Notes: a model not told the origin generated them from the letters alone. A stretch of 38,308 nt of DNA from an uncultured Phocaeicola sp. (GCA_944321335.1 CALUKX010000025.1:1-38308); one strand, 5' to 3'. Shown: positions 1-9,203, counted from the first letter of the stretch. Translations and numbers: made by a program.

Positions 1-424
1 ATTATCAGCTATAAAGATACTAAAAATATTTCATTCCCACAACTTTTTCAATCGTTTTCTTATACCGAACTCACGTTTGTTTAAAAAAAAAAGGCTAATA
101 TTTGTTATGCATTAAAATATATGAATTATATTTGCAAAAAGTTACAATAGTAAACAGAATGATAAAATATTGATAGTACGAGAGAAGTCATGGCTTAGGC
201 AGGTTGGGACATATTTCAGCTGAATTGTCTAAAAGGATGGAGACAGTCGCTGGACTTAACATAGGATTTTTCTTCGTTTTCGGCTCAAAAGATTTTTGCC
301 GTAAAGAGTTCCCTTATTCTGACAAACAATCATTTTTTCTCCAATCAAATTTTTATTCTGAATTTTACTTGAATGGTAATGTATGCTACTTGAACTTTAT
401 TTAAAAATTAAATAGTATCGAGTT
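1..424. other. Leader region without a supported gene
   Basis: I see no credible gene here. The only reading frame of any length (204-404) needs a TTG start, has no recognisable domain and is rich in Phe, as expected of AT-rich non-coding DNA. The stretch does contain a Bacteroidetes-type promoter candidate (see 101-134), so it probably serves as a long 5' leader for the lipoprotein gene at 425. Confidence 0.6.
101..134 (+). promoter_or_regulatory. Candidate Bacteroidetes promoter for the lipoprotein pair
   Basis: TTTG at 101-104 and TATATTTG at 127-134 match the -33 and -7 boxes (TTTG and TAnnTTTG) used by the Bacteroides primary sigma factor. The 22-bp spacing is slightly longer than the usual 19-21. 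Transcription would start near 141, leaving a leader of about 280 nt before the gene at 425. Inference from motif only. Confidence 0.4.
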
Positions 425-1561
425 ATGAAAAAATTAGGTGTTTTGAATACCATATGGGCATTTTTGGTTATGTTGTGTATGGTAGCATGTTCTGGTACTG
501 ACGATGAGGGTACAGATGGAGGTGTGACTCCAACTCCTGATGCAAAGGGAGAATTGGTATTGACTCCATCCAAATCTTTTATTGCTGCCGATGGACAGGA
601 TGCGGTTACATTTACAGTAACGAAAGGAAAGAATGATGTAACTTCGTCTGCAAAGATTTATTTGGGTTCTGATGAATACGGAAAGACTAGTTTCTCTACC
701 ACAGAAGCCGGTGAATATAAATTCTTCGCAAGCTATGAAGGAGAAATTTCTGAGAAAGTGACAATCAAGGCTGTGTCGGGAGATGCAGGTGAAGTTCCTG
801 CTGATCCGAAACCGGAGCAGTTTACTGATTTTGACCAGCATGTTATTGGCTTGCTATCTACTGGAACATGGTGCCCTAATTGTCCGTTATTGATTTGTGC
901 AATCCAAAAATATAAAGCAGAAAATTCGGACTCAAAAATCATTTTTGCTGAAGCTCATGATGGAGACGGAATGGCAAACTCCTTTACTGGTACATTGAAT
1001 AATTGGGCAAAAATTGAGGGGTATCCAACCATTACAATGAATTTGGATAGTAAATACGCTGTTGGTTCTTATCAGGATATTGATTATAATATTCAAAATA
1101 TTAAGTCGCAGTCTGATAAACTTTTAAAATTAGGAGCAAATACTTGTATTGCTGCATCTGTTAAACCTTCTGGAAATGTCTTGACAGTTAAGGCTTCTGT
1201 GAAAGTTGCAACAGATAATAAATATAGAGCTGCGGCATGGGTGCTTGAAGATGGTATTTATGAGAAACAGTCGAATGGCTATTCTACCCTTACTATTGGG
1301 TATGACGTAGATACTCATCATGATGTAATCAGATTGTCAAGCAGTAGCAAAGCATATGGTGATGAATTGGCAAATGGAAACGTTATGGCTGCAGGTGAAA
1401 CTACTGATTTTGCATGCAACTTAGATTTGACAGATAAGGTTTCGAATATCGCTAATTGCCGTGTAGTTATTGTCACATTTGCACCGGTAGATGGAAAATT
1501 CATTGTTGATAATGCGGTAGAATGTCCTATCGGTGGCAGTGTTGCCTTCCAGTATAAATAA
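425..1561 (+). CDS. Omp28-like lipoprotein with a thioredoxin-like CPNC motif
   Basis: A 378-residue lipoprotein. The N-terminal signal ends in the lipobox MVAC (lipidated Cys22), followed by an acidic, Gly/Thr-rich linker typical of surface-exported Bacteroidetes lipoproteins. Residues about 40-120 look like an Ig-type beta-sandwich. From about residue 135 there is a thioredoxin-like segment with TGTWCPNCP, the CxxC cysteines being 150 and 153. This motif and the overall plan resemble the Omp28-related outer-membrane proteins of Porphyromonas and Bacteroides. The family's function is not firmly known: the CxxC suggests redox or disulfide chemistry, which is inference. The next lipoprotein gene follows after 36 bp, so the two are probably co-transcribed. 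Confidence 0.75.
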   Translation: MKKLGVLNTIWAFLVMLCMVACSGTDDEGTDGGVTPTPDAKGELVLTPSKSFIAADGQDAVTFTVTKGKNDVTSSAKIYLGSDEYGKTSFSTTEAGEYKFFASYEGEISEKVTIKAVSGDAGEVPADPKPEQFTDFDQHVIGLLSTGTWCPNCPLLICAIQKYKAENSDSKIIFAEAHDGDGMANSFTGTLNNWAKIEGYPTITMNLDSKYAVGSYQDIDYNIQNIKSQSDKLLKLGANTCIAASVKPSGNVLTVKASVKVATDNKYRAAAWVLEDGIYEKQSNGYSTLTIGYDVDTHHDVIRLSSSSKAYGDELANGNVMAAGETTDFACNLDLTDKVSNIANCRVVIVTFAPVDGKFIVDNAVECPIGGSVAFQYK

Positions 1562-1597
1562 TTTGATTTAATCATTATTTAATTAATAGAAACATTT

Positions 1598-3247
1598 ATG
1601 GAAAAATTTTGGAAACGTTGGATGGTTCTTCCATTCATGGCTTTGGCCGTAACATTTGGTGCTACTAGCTGTAGCAGTGATGACGACGATGCACCTAGCG
1701 CTCCTGCAGGTACCTTCGAGTTGAAGAAGGACGTTGTTGAAGTAGCGGCAGAAGGTGGAGATGCATATGTTCGTTATGCTTTGGATACAGAAGGAGAACA
1801 GCAGAATTTTGAAGTGACTCCTGATGCGGATTGGGTTCATATCAGTGAAAAAGGTTCTACTGCAAGAATTATATTTACCGTTGATCCAAACACTTCTACT
1901 GAACCCCGCGAATGTGAGGTTACTGTTGTTTATTCAGATGAGTACACTAAAGCTATCGAAACTTCGTTTACTGTAAAACAAGCTGGTATGCCGGCTCAAA
2001 TGTTTACTGTAACTTCAGAGAATGGTGGAGTGACCTACTTACCTTTTGAGGTTGTACCGTCAGACAATACGATGCGTTATATAGCATCAATCATGTCTGC
2101 AGATGATATGGAAGGATATACGTCACTTACAAATGCTTGTAAGGATGATTTGTCTTCTTATCAATCGTATGCCGACCAATATGGTATGTCATTGGTTGAT
2201 TTTATTGATGAAGCTGGAGTTGCTTTTACTGGTCCTCAATCTGATTATGCCTTTGTCCAATTGGAACCTTCAACCGATTATGTAATTATTGTGTATGGAG
2301 TTGATGATAATGGTAATGTTCTTGAACCGGCTTCTTCTCTTGAGGTTAGAACAAAAGACATTAGTGCTTATTCCAATAACATTAAGCTGACAGTTGATGC
2401 TGTAACTTCGAATACGGCAACTATGAGTTTTTCTGTAGATAATTTCGAAACTTATGTATATGGTATTTATACAACTGAGGCTGTGAACGCGGCTTCACAG
2501 GATGAGATTAATTCAGCTCTGGCAGCTAGTACTCCTATGTATGGAAATGTGGAGAAAGGAACAATTAAAGGTCTGAAGCCATCTACTTCCTATACCGTTC
2601 TTTATGCCGGAATAGCTGGTTCAACATTGACTACTCCAGTACAGTCTGTTGAATTCACCACTAGTGAAGGTGAATCGGTTGGTGAAATTACTTCTGAATT
2701 GAACTATGTATATTTTGAAGGTGCGGATGTTTCTGATTATCTTGAAGGAGGAATGGATGCAGGAATTCCATTGATTATGAGTACTGTTAAGACTAATTGC
2801 GCTGATTGGTATTTAGCTCTGTTGACATATGATGCCGAACTTGATAAATTCAGTGATGAGGATTGGTATTCTGTTTTACCTGAATTTGGCTCTAATAGTG
2901 ATGACTCACCAATCTTGATGCTAGGTGAATATGATGTCCCTATGCTTTTCGTATATGCTGTAGTTGATCCTTCGACCGGTGAACTGACTGCATTGAAGAA
3001 GGAAAAGTTTACTGCGACAACTGATGGTGTTATGTCGGGAGATAAATTTATGGACTATTACTATGAGTATGCAGGAGTTTCTTCGTCTATGACAAGTCGT
3101 TCAGCACTCAATTATGGTAAGGCTATAAGCAAAGTTCTTACTAAGGAAGACTTGAATATTAAGCCAAAGAAGACTTCATTGCATAATTTCTGTAATTGGG
3201 AAAACAATTCCATTTCAAAGATTAGAAAGGTGTTGAAATTGAAATAG
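1598..3247 (+). CDS. BACON / fibronectin III-like surface lipoprotein
   Basis: A 549-residue lipoprotein with lipobox ATSC (Cys25) and an acidic SSDDDD stretch just after it, a Bacteroidetes-style lipoprotein export signal. Residues about 40-130 fit a BACON domain: AAEGGDAYV at the start, ADWVHIS in the middle and FTVKQAG at the end. BACON domains occur in Bacteroidetes surface proteins that bind glycans or mucin. At least two fibronectin type III-like repeats follow (about 135-245 and 250-350), with phrases such as LEPSTDYVIIVYG and LKPSTSYTVLYAG. The C-terminal 180 residues have no recognised domain. It lies 36 bp behind the Omp28-like gene and the pair probably forms one transcript. No catalytic residues are apparent, so an adhesin or glycan-binding role is inferred. 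Confidence 0.75.
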   Translation: MEKFWKRWMVLPFMALAVTFGATSCSSDDDDAPSAPAGTFELKKDVVEVAAEGGDAYVRYALDTEGEQQNFEVTPDADWVHISEKGSTARIIFTVDPNTSTEPRECEVTVVYSDEYTKAIETSFTVKQAGMPAQMFTVTSENGGVTYLPFEVVPSDNTMRYIASIMSADDMEGYTSLTNACKDDLSSYQSYADQYGMSLVDFIDEAGVAFTGPQSDYAFVQLEPSTDYVIIVYGVDDNGNVLEPASSLEVRTKDISAYSNNIKLTVDAVTSNTATMSFSVDNFETYVYGIYTTEAVNAASQDEINSALAASTPMYGNVEKGTIKGLKPSTSYTVLYAGIAGSTLTTPVQSVEFTTSEGESVGEITSELNYVYFEGADVSDYLEGGMDAGIPLIMSTVKTNCADWYLALLTYDAELDKFSDEDWYSVLPEFGSNSDDSPILMLGEYDVPMLFVYAVVDPSTGELTALKKEKFTATTDGVMSGDKFMDYYYEYAGVSSSMTSRSALNYGKAISKVLTKEDLNIKPKKTSLHNFCNWENNSISKIRKVLKLK

Positions 3248-3286
3248 TAACAGATATAGTGAATATTCCTGTTATAACTTTTATAA

Positions 3287-3315
3287 AGAGGCTGCTTCAT
3301 TTTGAAGTGGCCTCT
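3287..3315 (+). terminator. Hairpin terminator behind the lipoprotein pair
   Basis: AGAGGC-TG-CTTCA pairs with TGAAG-TG-GCCTCT around a 3-nt loop, 40 nt after the stop codon at 3247. The tract behind it is T-rich but interrupted, so the terminator is of moderate quality. The 62-codon frame covering this stretch (3259-3447) is probably not a gene. Confidence 0.6.
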
Positions 3316-3469
3316 ATGTTTATTTATACTTCTGTTATCATGTGTCACCATTTTATCAGTCCTGAATGCATAGAAGTATTTATTATCAGTTTTGTTGGTA
3401 TTTATATTTTTTGTAAGTTTGGAGAAGTAATTATTATAGGCGTGTAACATAGTTAAGCTTCGGATATAA

Positions 3470-4276
3470 ATGAATAAATTGAGGATAGGCCTGCTGTTGC
3501 TGGGGTGTATGTTGGTAATGCCCGGCTTTTCTGACAAAAAGAAATCGAATTATGAACCTTTGTTTGGCAAGTCATACGCTTCGTATGCAGTAACTTCCAG
3601 CAGCTTGAAAGGGGCTGTATTTTATCTCGTGAGCGGACATGGAGGTCCCGATCCGGGTTGTATCGGCAAGTATCAGGGAAAAGAACTTCACGAAGATGAA
3701 TATGCTTACGATATAATTCTGCGCCTGGGACGTGAACTGCTGAAACGGGGTGCGAAGGTCTACTTTATCATTCAGGACAAGAAAGACGGAATACGTAATG
3801 CTGCAGTGCTGAACAACAGCAAACGAGAAACCTGCATGGGAAAGGAGATACCACTCGATCAGGTTGCCCGTCTGAAACAGCGTTGCGATGCAATCAATAA
3901 TCTTTATCCGAAAGACAAGAGTAGCTACAAGCGTGCAATATTCATCCATGTAGATAGTCGAAGTAAGAAAGATCAGACAGATGTGTTCTTCTATCATTCA
4001 CCGGGAAGCAAGTATGGGAAACGTCTGGCGACAGAAATACAGAAAACATTCCGTGCAAAATACGACCGTCACCAACCCGACCGCGGATTTGAAGGGACAG
4101 TAAGCGAACGGAATCTGTATGTGCTGCGTAACTCAACGCCCTATGCTGTATTCATGGAGTTGGGAAATATCCAGAACGCACGCGACCAGAAACGTCTGGT
4201 TATAGCCGACAATCGCCAGGCTCTGGCAAATTGGATTACGGCTGCTATCGAGAAAGATTTCAAGAAGTCGAAATGA
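3470..4276 (+). CDS. N-acetylmuramoyl-L-alanine amidase (Amidase_3)
   Basis: A 268-residue exported protein (hydrophobic segment about 5-20) with one Amidase_3 domain from about residue 47 to the end. This zinc enzyme cleaves the bond between N-acetylmuramic acid and L-alanine in peptidoglycan. Visible landmarks are SGHGG (zinc ligand His57), an acidic ligand in KELHEDEY (Glu75 or Glu77), IHVDS (His160) and FMELGNIQN (catalytic Glu230), all in the expected order. There is no SPOR or LysM cell-wall-binding module. Cys13 lies in LLLGC, which only weakly resembles a lipobox, so lipidation is uncertain. The gene stands alone between two terminators. Confidence 0.88.
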   Translation: MNKLRIGLLLLGCMLVMPGFSDKKKSNYEPLFGKSYASYAVTSSSLKGAVFYLVSGHGGPDPGCIGKYQGKELHEDEYAYDIILRLGRELLKRGAKVYFIIQDKKDGIRNAAVLNNSKRETCMGKEIPLDQVARLKQRCDAINNLYPKDKSSYKRAIFIHVDSRSKKDQTDVFFYHSPGSKYGKRLATEIQKTFRAKYDRHQPDRGFEGTVSERNLYVLRNSTPYAVFMELGNIQNARDQKRLVIADNRQALANWITAAIEKDFKKSK

Positions 4277-4296
4277 TATAGGAGTTTTTAAATAAG

Positions 4297-4344
4297 TTAA
4301 GCCGATACCTTCTACTGATGTTACAGATGAGGGGATCGGCTTAA
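4297..4344. terminator. Bidirectional terminator between convergent genes
   Basis: TTAAGCCGAT (4297-4306) and ATCGGCTTAA (4335-4344) are perfect 10-bp inverted arms lying between the stop of the amidase (+) and the stop of the peptidase-like gene (-). Short T tracts occur on both sides, so it could serve both genes. Confidence 0.7.
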
Positions 4345-4368
4345 GTTTTGGAAAAACTTAACTCTTGA

Positions 4369-5331
4369 TCAATATTCCTTATACAAGGCACTTAATACTT
4401 TTGATAAGAGTTCCGGAGTCGGCATATCTTTGGTACCTAATAGCAGTGCGGCAAAGTTTTCTGCCAGTATTTCTTCCGGATTAATGGTCAGATTAGTGTT
4501 TTCGCCAACTACTTGATAAAGGTTATCTACCTTATTCATAGGATAGATAATAGTCTTTCCATCTTCCTGTATAGGAACAAGTTGGTCGTTCAGGGGGACG
4601 AACCCTACTTTCATATATCCCAACATGGAACCCCCTGCATAAGGATGTTCTGTATAGATAATCATAGTACATTTCTGCTCTTTTCCTTCTATCTGGAAAG
4701 TTGCATAGTTATCGTAAAGGATGATGTCCGGATTAGATATGCGGCGTTCAATCAGATCGGCTGGGAAAAGTATTTCACGGTCCATAACTGTGAATCCGAT
4801 TGTCTTATACACTTCCTTTCTGAATGCCGGATTGTTGCGCGAAAGGATATGGAACAATTCGTGAGCAACCAACATCTTGATGCTTTCATCCGATTCTTCA
4901 CTCAAAAGCTGTTCGCTGAAAGCCATCCAATTTTTACGTGTATAGGCAGCAGCTCCTTTTTCCTCATCCATCTTTGTCTTTACGAAGATGACTTCTTTAG
5001 GGAATTCTACCTTAACTTGCAGTCTTCTCATAGCAACCTCAAGCTCTTTCATCGCTTTATCGATTCGGGCTTTGTCCTGATCACTCCAGGTCATAGCCGA
5101 ATTCATGGCTACAGACAGATACTGAGATTTTCTACCGTTAGGGTCTTCCAAACGTGCGCAGATATCAAACTGATTCAATCCATTGGTGAAATGATCGATG
5201 TCGGTGATTAGCATCTGTGCTTCCGGTTGGGTCGCAAAACGATAATTGACACGATTCTTTTTTGTCTGGGCATAGCCTAAGGCTGTAACCAGACAAAGCA
5301 TAGCAGTGATAAGTGTGTGTGTTAATTTCAT
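4369..5331 (-). CDS. Exported HEXXH zinc-peptidase-like protein
   Basis: I chose the ATG at 5331 (320 residues) over the one at 5373, because the internal start places a normal signal peptide (MKLTHTLITAMLCLVTALGYAQ) at the N-terminus. The mature protein has HELFH (residues 157-161 from this start), the HEXXH zinc signature, inside VAHELFHILSR. A third metal ligand is not obvious: Glu/Asp candidates lie in the DREILFPADLIERR stretch downstream. I do not recognise the family more closely. Another motif-bearing feature is a helical, charged segment about residues 85-120. It is probably a periplasmic or secreted metallopeptidase of unknown substrate. It follows recA by 65 bp on the same strand and may be its distal operon partner. 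Confidence 0.65.
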   Translation of the reverse strand: MKLTHTLITAMLCLVTALGYAQTKKNRVNYRFATQPEAQMLITDIDHFTNGLNQFDICARLEDPNGRKSQYLSVAMNSAMTWSDQDKARIDKAMKELEVAMRRLQVKVEFPKEVIFVKTKMDEEKGAAAYTRKNWMAFSEQLLSEESDESIKMLVAHELFHILSRNNPAFRKEVYKTIGFTVMDREILFPADLIERRISNPDIILYDNYATFQIEGKEQKCTMIIYTEHPYAGGSMLGYMKVGFVPLNDQLVPIQEDGKTIIYPMNKVDNLYQVVGENTNLTINPEEILAENFAALLLGTKDMPTPELLSKVLSALYKEY

Positions 5332-5396
5332 ACAGATTTTTCGTTTAGTGAAATAAGCATAAGGAATTGTCATTACTCCTTATGCTTGTTTCTAGT

Positions 5397-6446
5397 TTAT
5401 TCTTTGTCTTTTAATGCATTGTAAATCAATTCTTCCAACTCTTCCGCCAGTTCGGGATTGTCTTGGATACACTGTTTGGCTGCATCGCGACCTTGTCCCA
5501 ATTTGGTGTCGTTGTAGCTGTACCACGAACCGCTTTTCTTGATGATTCCCAGTTCGGAGCCTAAGTCGATGATTTCACCGCTCTTGGAAATTCCTTCACC
5601 GAACATGATATCAAATTCGGCCTTGCGGAACGGTGGAGCCACTTTGTTCTTGACAACCTTCACACGAACCTGGTTACCGATGATTTCTTCTCCGTCTTTC
5701 AGTTGGGTAGCACGGCGGATATCCAGACGTACCGATGCATAGAATTTCAACGCATTACCACCTGTAGTGGTTTCCGGATTACCGAACATTACACCGATTT
5801 TCTCACGCAACTGGTTGATGAAGATACAGGTCGTGTTAGTCTTGCTGATGGCGGAGGTGAGTTTTCTCAAAGCCTGCGACATCAGTCGTGCCTGCAAACC
5901 TACACGATTGTCGCCCATATCACCTTCGATTTCAGCCTTTGGAGTCAAAGCAGCTACAGAGTCAATGACAATAATGTCGATAGCCGATGAGCGGATGAGC
6001 TGTTCGGCAATTTCCAGAGCCTGCTCGCCGTTGTCGGGTTGCGAAATCCACAGATTGTCGACATCAACACCCAATTTTGCAGCATAGAAGCGGTCGAATG
6101 CATGTTCTGCATCGATGAAAGCTGCGATACCGCCTGCCTTCTGTGCCTCGGCGATGGCATGGATAGCCAAAGTGGTCTTACCGGAAGATTCCGGACCATA
6201 GATTTCGATGATACGTCCCTTCGGGTAACCACCTACACCCAATGCAGCGTTCAATGCAATGGATCCGGTAGGAATCACTTCCACTTCCTGAACATGGTTG
6301 TCGCCCATCTTCATGATAGAACCTTTACCGAAGCTCTTTTCAATCTTGTCCATTGCGGCCTGGAGTGCCTTCAGTTTTTCTGTATTATTGGGTTTCGAAG
6401 CGTTTTCGATACCGCCTTCGAATTCCAATTCGTCTTTTTTAGCCAT
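5397..6446 (-). CDS. recA: RecA recombinase
   Basis: A 349-residue full-length RecA, the ATP-dependent strand-exchange protein of homologous recombination and the SOS coprotease. The Walker A motif GPESSGKT is at residues 84-91. Other RecA signatures are [28 protein letters not shown], the L2 region [36 protein letters not shown], and an acidic C-terminus. The N-terminus is about 18 residues longer than in Escherichia coli, as is common in Bacteroidetes. It is preceded by bcp (70 bp) on the same strand, with a weak hairpin between them (6475-6500). I saw no LexA-type box, consistent with the absence of a classical SOS box in this lineage. Confidence 0.98.
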   Translation of the reverse strand: MAKKDELEFEGGIENASKPNNTEKLKALQAAMDKIEKSFGKGSIMKMGDNHVQEVEVIPTGSIALNAALGVGGYPKGRIIEIYGPESSGKTTLAIHAIAEAQKAGGIAAFIDAEHAFDRFYAAKLGVDVDNLWISQPDNGEQALEIAEQLIRSSAIDIIVIDSVAALTPKAEIEGDMGDNRVGLQARLMSQALRKLTSAISKTNTTCIFINQLREKIGVMFGNPETTTGGNALKFYASVRLDIRRATQLKDGEEIIGNQVRVKVVKNKVAPPFRKAEFDIMFGEGISKSGEIIDLGSELGIIKKSGSWYSYNDTKLGQGRDAAKQCIQDNPELAEELEELIYNALKDKE

Positions 6447-6474
6447 AAAAATTCAATTATATAATGTGTAACAA

Positions 6475-6500
6475 CCTTCCTTTTACAGGAAAAGGCAAGG
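6475..6500 (-). promoter_or_regulatory. Hairpin between bcp and recA
   Basis: CCTTCCTTTT and AAAAGGCAAGG form a stem with one bulged base around a short ACAGG loop. Read on the minus strand it is followed by only a weak T tract, so it may be a leaky terminator or attenuator that lowers recA read-through from the bcp promoter. Confidence 0.4.
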
Positions 6501-6515
6501 CTTTGATGAATATTC

Positions 6516-6965
6516 TTATTTCAGGATTTGTGCGGCGTGATCCTTGGTCTTCACTTCTTTCGGAGAAATGATGCGTTCGATAACGCCTTCTTCATTGATA
6601 ATAAAAGTGGTACGGAAAGTGCCCATGTATTTGCGTCCATACATACTTTTTTCTCCCCATGCACCGAACTCTTCTGTCAGCTTATGTTCGGTGTCGGCAA
6701 TCAAAGTAAAAGGAAGCTCGTTCTTTTCAATGAATTTCTGATGTGATTTCTGGTCGTTGATGCTTACGCCTATCACTTCATAGCCGGCTTTTTTAAGCTC
6801 GGCATAATTGTCGCGCAAGTTACATGCTTGGGCGGTACAGCCCGATGTCATGTCTTTCGGATAAAAGTAAAGCACTACTTTTTTCCCTTTGTAATTGTTC
6901 AGGCGGATTTCTTCGCCTTTTTCATTCAACCCCAAAACTTCCGGGGCTTTATCTCCTACATTCAT
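6516..6965 (-). CDS. bcp: Thiol peroxidase of the Bcp/PrxQ class
   Basis: A 149-residue cytoplasmic peroxiredoxin, normal family length, that reduces hydrogen peroxide and alkyl hydroperoxides using thioredoxin. The active-site stretch FYPKDMTSGCTAQACNLRDNY gives peroxidatic Cys43 and the resolving Cys48 five residues later, the arrangement of atypical 2-Cys PrxQ proteins. The C-terminal half carries TFIINEEGVIERI. It sits between the dehydrogenase gene (94 bp upstream, with a terminator-like hairpin at 7015-7048) and recA (70 bp downstream). Pairing an oxidative-defence enzyme with recA fits a stress-related neighbourhood, but no shared regulation can be shown. Confidence 0.95.
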   Translation of the reverse strand: MNVGDKAPEVLGLNEKGEEIRLNNYKGKKVVLYFYPKDMTSGCTAQACNLRDNYAELKKAGYEVIGVSINDQKSHQKFIEKNELPFTLIADTEHKLTEEFGAWGEKSMYGRKYMGTFRTTFIINEEGVIERIISPKEVKTKDHAAQILK

Positions 6966-7014
6966 CGTTTTAGGTTTTACAGGTTTTGCCGGTAATATTG
7001 CCGGCTATATATAA

Positions 7015-7048
7015 GAACGGCGGATTATTTGTTTTTACACCGCCGTCC
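7015..7048 (-). terminator. Terminator behind the dehydrogenase gene
   Basis: ACGGCGG (7017-7023) and CCGCCGT (7040-7046) form a GC-rich stem, 12 nt after the stop codon at 7060 on the minus strand. A second small inverted repeat GCCGG/CCGGC lies at 6988-7005, directly in front of bcp. Confidence 0.6.
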
Positions 7049-7059
7049 TTGATTTTTTT

Positions 7060-8253
7060 TTAAAGTTCCAAATCTCCGTCGAATACTTCATGCCAAGGCA
7101 ATCCGTTCTTGTTCAGTTCTTCCATGAATGGATCCGGATCGAATTCTTCTACATTCCATACACCCGGACGTTTCCACAAACCTTTGAGGAACATCATGGC
7201 ACCTATCATTGCCGGTACACCGGTGGTATAGCTTACACCTTGCATGCCGGTTTCTTCGTATGCCGCACGGTGTGAGCAGTTGTTGTATACATAATATGTA
7301 CGTTCCTTTCCGTCTTTCAAACCACGGATACGGCAACCGATGGAGGTTTCGCCGTCGTAGTTTTCTCCCAAATCCTGCGGGTTCGGTAAAACGGCTTTCA
7401 GGAACTGCAGCGGAACGATTTCCATTCCGTTATAGTTGATCGGTTCGATACTTGCCATACCGATGTTCTGGATAACACGGAGGTGTGTCAGATATTCCTG
7501 CCCGAAGGTCATCCAGAAACGTGCACGTTTGATAGTCGGGAAATTCTTTACCAAAGATTCCAGTTCTTCGTGATACAACAGATACGAATCACGTGGACCG
7601 ATGTTAGGATAAGTCAGGTCTTTGTGGAATTCCAACGGTTTTGTAGTAATCCATTTGCCGTCTTCGTAATAGCGTCCGTTCTGGGTAATCTCACGGATGT
7701 TGATTTCTGGATTGAAGTTTGTAGCGAATGCCTTGTGGTGATTACCTGCATTACAATCGACAATATCCAGATACTGGATTTCGTCGAAGTGATGTTTGGC
7801 GGCATAAGCTGTATAGACACCACTAACTCCCGGATCGAATCCGCAACCCAGGATAGCTGTCAGTCCTGCATCTTCAAAACGTTTCTTGTAGGCCCACTGC
7901 CAGCTGTATTCAAAGTGTGCTTCGTCTTTCGGTTCGTAGTTAGCTGTGTCGAGATAGTTGACACCTGCCTTCAGACAAGCCTCCATGATAGTGAGGTCCT
8001 GATAAGGCAAAGCTACATTAATAACGATTTCGGGTTTAAAACCATTGAATAAAGCCACCAGTTCATCAACATTGTCGGCATCAACCTTGGCGGTTTTGAT
8101 GTTCGGGTTACCGATTGCTTTGACAATCGCGTCACATTTCGACTGGGTGCGGCTGGCAATCATAATTTCAGTGAAAACTTCTGGGTGCTGGGCCACCTTG
8201 TGTGCAACTACGGTTCCTACACCGCCTGCACCGATAATCAATACTTTACTCAT
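7060..8253 (-). CDS. Saccharopine dehydrogenase family; probable carboxy(nor)spermidine dehydrogenase
   Basis: A 397-residue NAD(P)-dependent oxidoreductase. The N-terminus holds a Rossmann motif GAGGVG (residues 8-13), followed by IASRTQSKCDAIV and the saccharopine-dehydrogenase body (LDTANYEPKDEAHFEYSWQW, ILGCGFDPGVSGVYTAYAAKH). This soluble, about 400-residue type is the form that makes carboxynorspermidine or carboxyspermidine from aspartate semialdehyde and a diamine, the pathway by which Bacteroides species make spermidine. A role in lysine catabolism is less likely for this lineage. The partner decarboxylase is not in the window. A TATCTTTG promoter box sits at 8304-8311, 50 bp upstream. 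Confidence 0.85.
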   Translation of the reverse strand: MSKVLIIGAGGVGTVVAHKVAQHPEVFTEIMIASRTQSKCDAIVKAIGNPNIKTAKVDADNVDELVALFNGFKPEIVINVALPYQDLTIMEACLKAGVNYLDTANYEPKDEAHFEYSWQWAYKKRFEDAGLTAILGCGFDPGVSGVYTAYAAKHHFDEIQYLDIVDCNAGNHHKAFATNFNPEINIREITQNGRYYEDGKWITTKPLEFHKDLTYPNIGPRDSYLLYHEELESLVKNFPTIKRARFWMTFGQEYLTHLRVIQNIGMASIEPINYNGMEIVPLQFLKAVLPNPQDLGENYDGETSIGCRIRGLKDGKERTYYVYNNCSHRAAYEETGMQGVSYTTGVPAMIGAMMFLKGLWKRPGVWNVEEFDPDPFMEELNKNGLPWHEVFDGDLEL

Positions 8254-8279
8254 TTCTTTTTGTTAGTAATTTTAATGCC

Positions 8280-8311
8280 CGGTAAACGTTACCGTTCAAT
8301 ATGCAAAGATA
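8280..8311 (-). promoter_or_regulatory. Promoter box and small palindrome in front of the dehydrogenase
   Basis: On the minus strand TATCTTTG (8304-8311) is an exact TAnnTTTG -7 box. Just downstream, CGGTAA-ACG-TTACCG (8280-8294) is a perfect 6+3+6 inverted repeat in the predicted leader. No clear -33 TTTG is seen at the right distance. Confidence 0.45.
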
Positions 8312-8352
8312 AGAAAATTTCTTAAACGGCATGCAGTATTTGGATTATTCCG

Positions 8353-8360
8353 TATTTTTG
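8353..8360 (+). promoter_or_regulatory. -7 promoter box of the META lipoprotein
   Basis: TATTTTTG matches TAnnTTTG and lies 33 bp before the ATG, so transcription would start about 25-30 nt before the gene. The -33 box is not obvious. Confidence 0.45.
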
Positions 8361-8393
8361 TAGAAAGAGATAACCATTAAGTTAAAAAATAAG

Positions 8394-9182
8394 ATGAAGA
8401 AAACATTTTTAGGCGTTGCAGCTATTTGTGCAGGTGCATTGATGGTTGCATGTAGCAGCAACAAAAACGTTGTGAAGACTGCTGATTTATCCGGTGAATG
8501 GACTATTGTTTCTGTCGACGGACAGAATATCAATATAGAAGAAATGCCTTTTATCGGTTTCGATTTGGCCGAAAAACGTATTTATGGTAGCTCAGGCTGC
8601 AACCGGATGATGGGTGATCTGGTTTTGGACACTACAGCTTCTACGATCAATTTCGGTCATGTAGGCTCTACGCGTATGATGTGTCCGAATATGGATACCG
8701 AATCGAAAGTGCTCGATGCCGTCAATAAAGTTAAAGGTTATAAAGCTACGGCCGATGGCATTGCATTGATTGATGAAAAAGGTAAGGAGCTGATGACATT
8801 GGTGAAACGTGAAACTCCGGCTATTACAATCGACGATTTGAACGGAAAATGGAAAATTGAGGCTGTAGATGGCGTTCAGGTTGCCAATACGGAAAATGAA
8901 GCATTCATTGCTTTCGATCTGGCAAACCATCGTATCAATGGTTGTGCCGGATGCAATGTAGTGAACGGTGATTTTTCGCAGGAAGAAGGTAAGCCTTCAT
9001 CCCTGAAATTCGGTCAGTTGATTACTACCATGATGTCTTGTCCGAATATGGAAATTGAGTCTCAGATCCTTCAGGCAATGAATAAGGTTTGCAGTTTCGG
9101 CTTGAATCAGGACAAATCGGTTGCTTTGCTTGATGCTGATGGGGTTGAGGTGCTTACTTTGGTGAAGAGCATAGCCGAATAA
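8394..9182 (+). CDS. Lipoprotein with two tandem META domains
   Basis: A 262-residue lipoprotein (lipobox MVAC, Cys20). Two META/HslJ-like domains follow in tandem, about residues 30-135 and 145-258. Each repeats the same landmarks: L-[SN]-G-[EK]-W at the start, a GCN core (SSGCNRMMGD, then CAGCNVVNGD), an M-x-CPNM segment (TRMMCPNMDTESKVLDAVNKV, then TTMMSCPNMEIESQILQAMNKV) and an LV[KR] end. In Escherichia coli HslJ is linked to heat shock and novobiocin resistance; the biochemical function is unknown. A TATTTTTG promoter box lies at 8353-8360, 34 bp before the start. Confidence 0.85.
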   Translation: MKKTFLGVAAICAGALMVACSSNKNVVKTADLSGEWTIVSVDGQNINIEEMPFIGFDLAEKRIYGSSGCNRMMGDLVLDTTASTINFGHVGSTRMMCPNMDTESKVLDAVNKVKGYKATADGIALIDEKGKELMTLVKRETPAITIDDLNGKWKIEAVDGVQVANTENEAFIAFDLANHRINGCAGCNVVNGDFSQEEGKPSSLKFGQLITTMMSCPNMEIESQILQAMNKVCSFGLNQDKSVALLDADGVEVLTLVKSIAE

Positions 9183-9203
9183 AGACGGAATAGAAATGAT
9201 AGA

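Noticed and set aside
204-404. 66-codon frame upstream of the first lipoprotein
   Set aside because: Needs a TTG start, is short and Phe-rich, and has no recognisable features.
3259-3447. 62-codon frame behind the BACON lipoprotein
   Set aside because: It runs through a terminator hairpin and has only AT-rich hydrophobic content.
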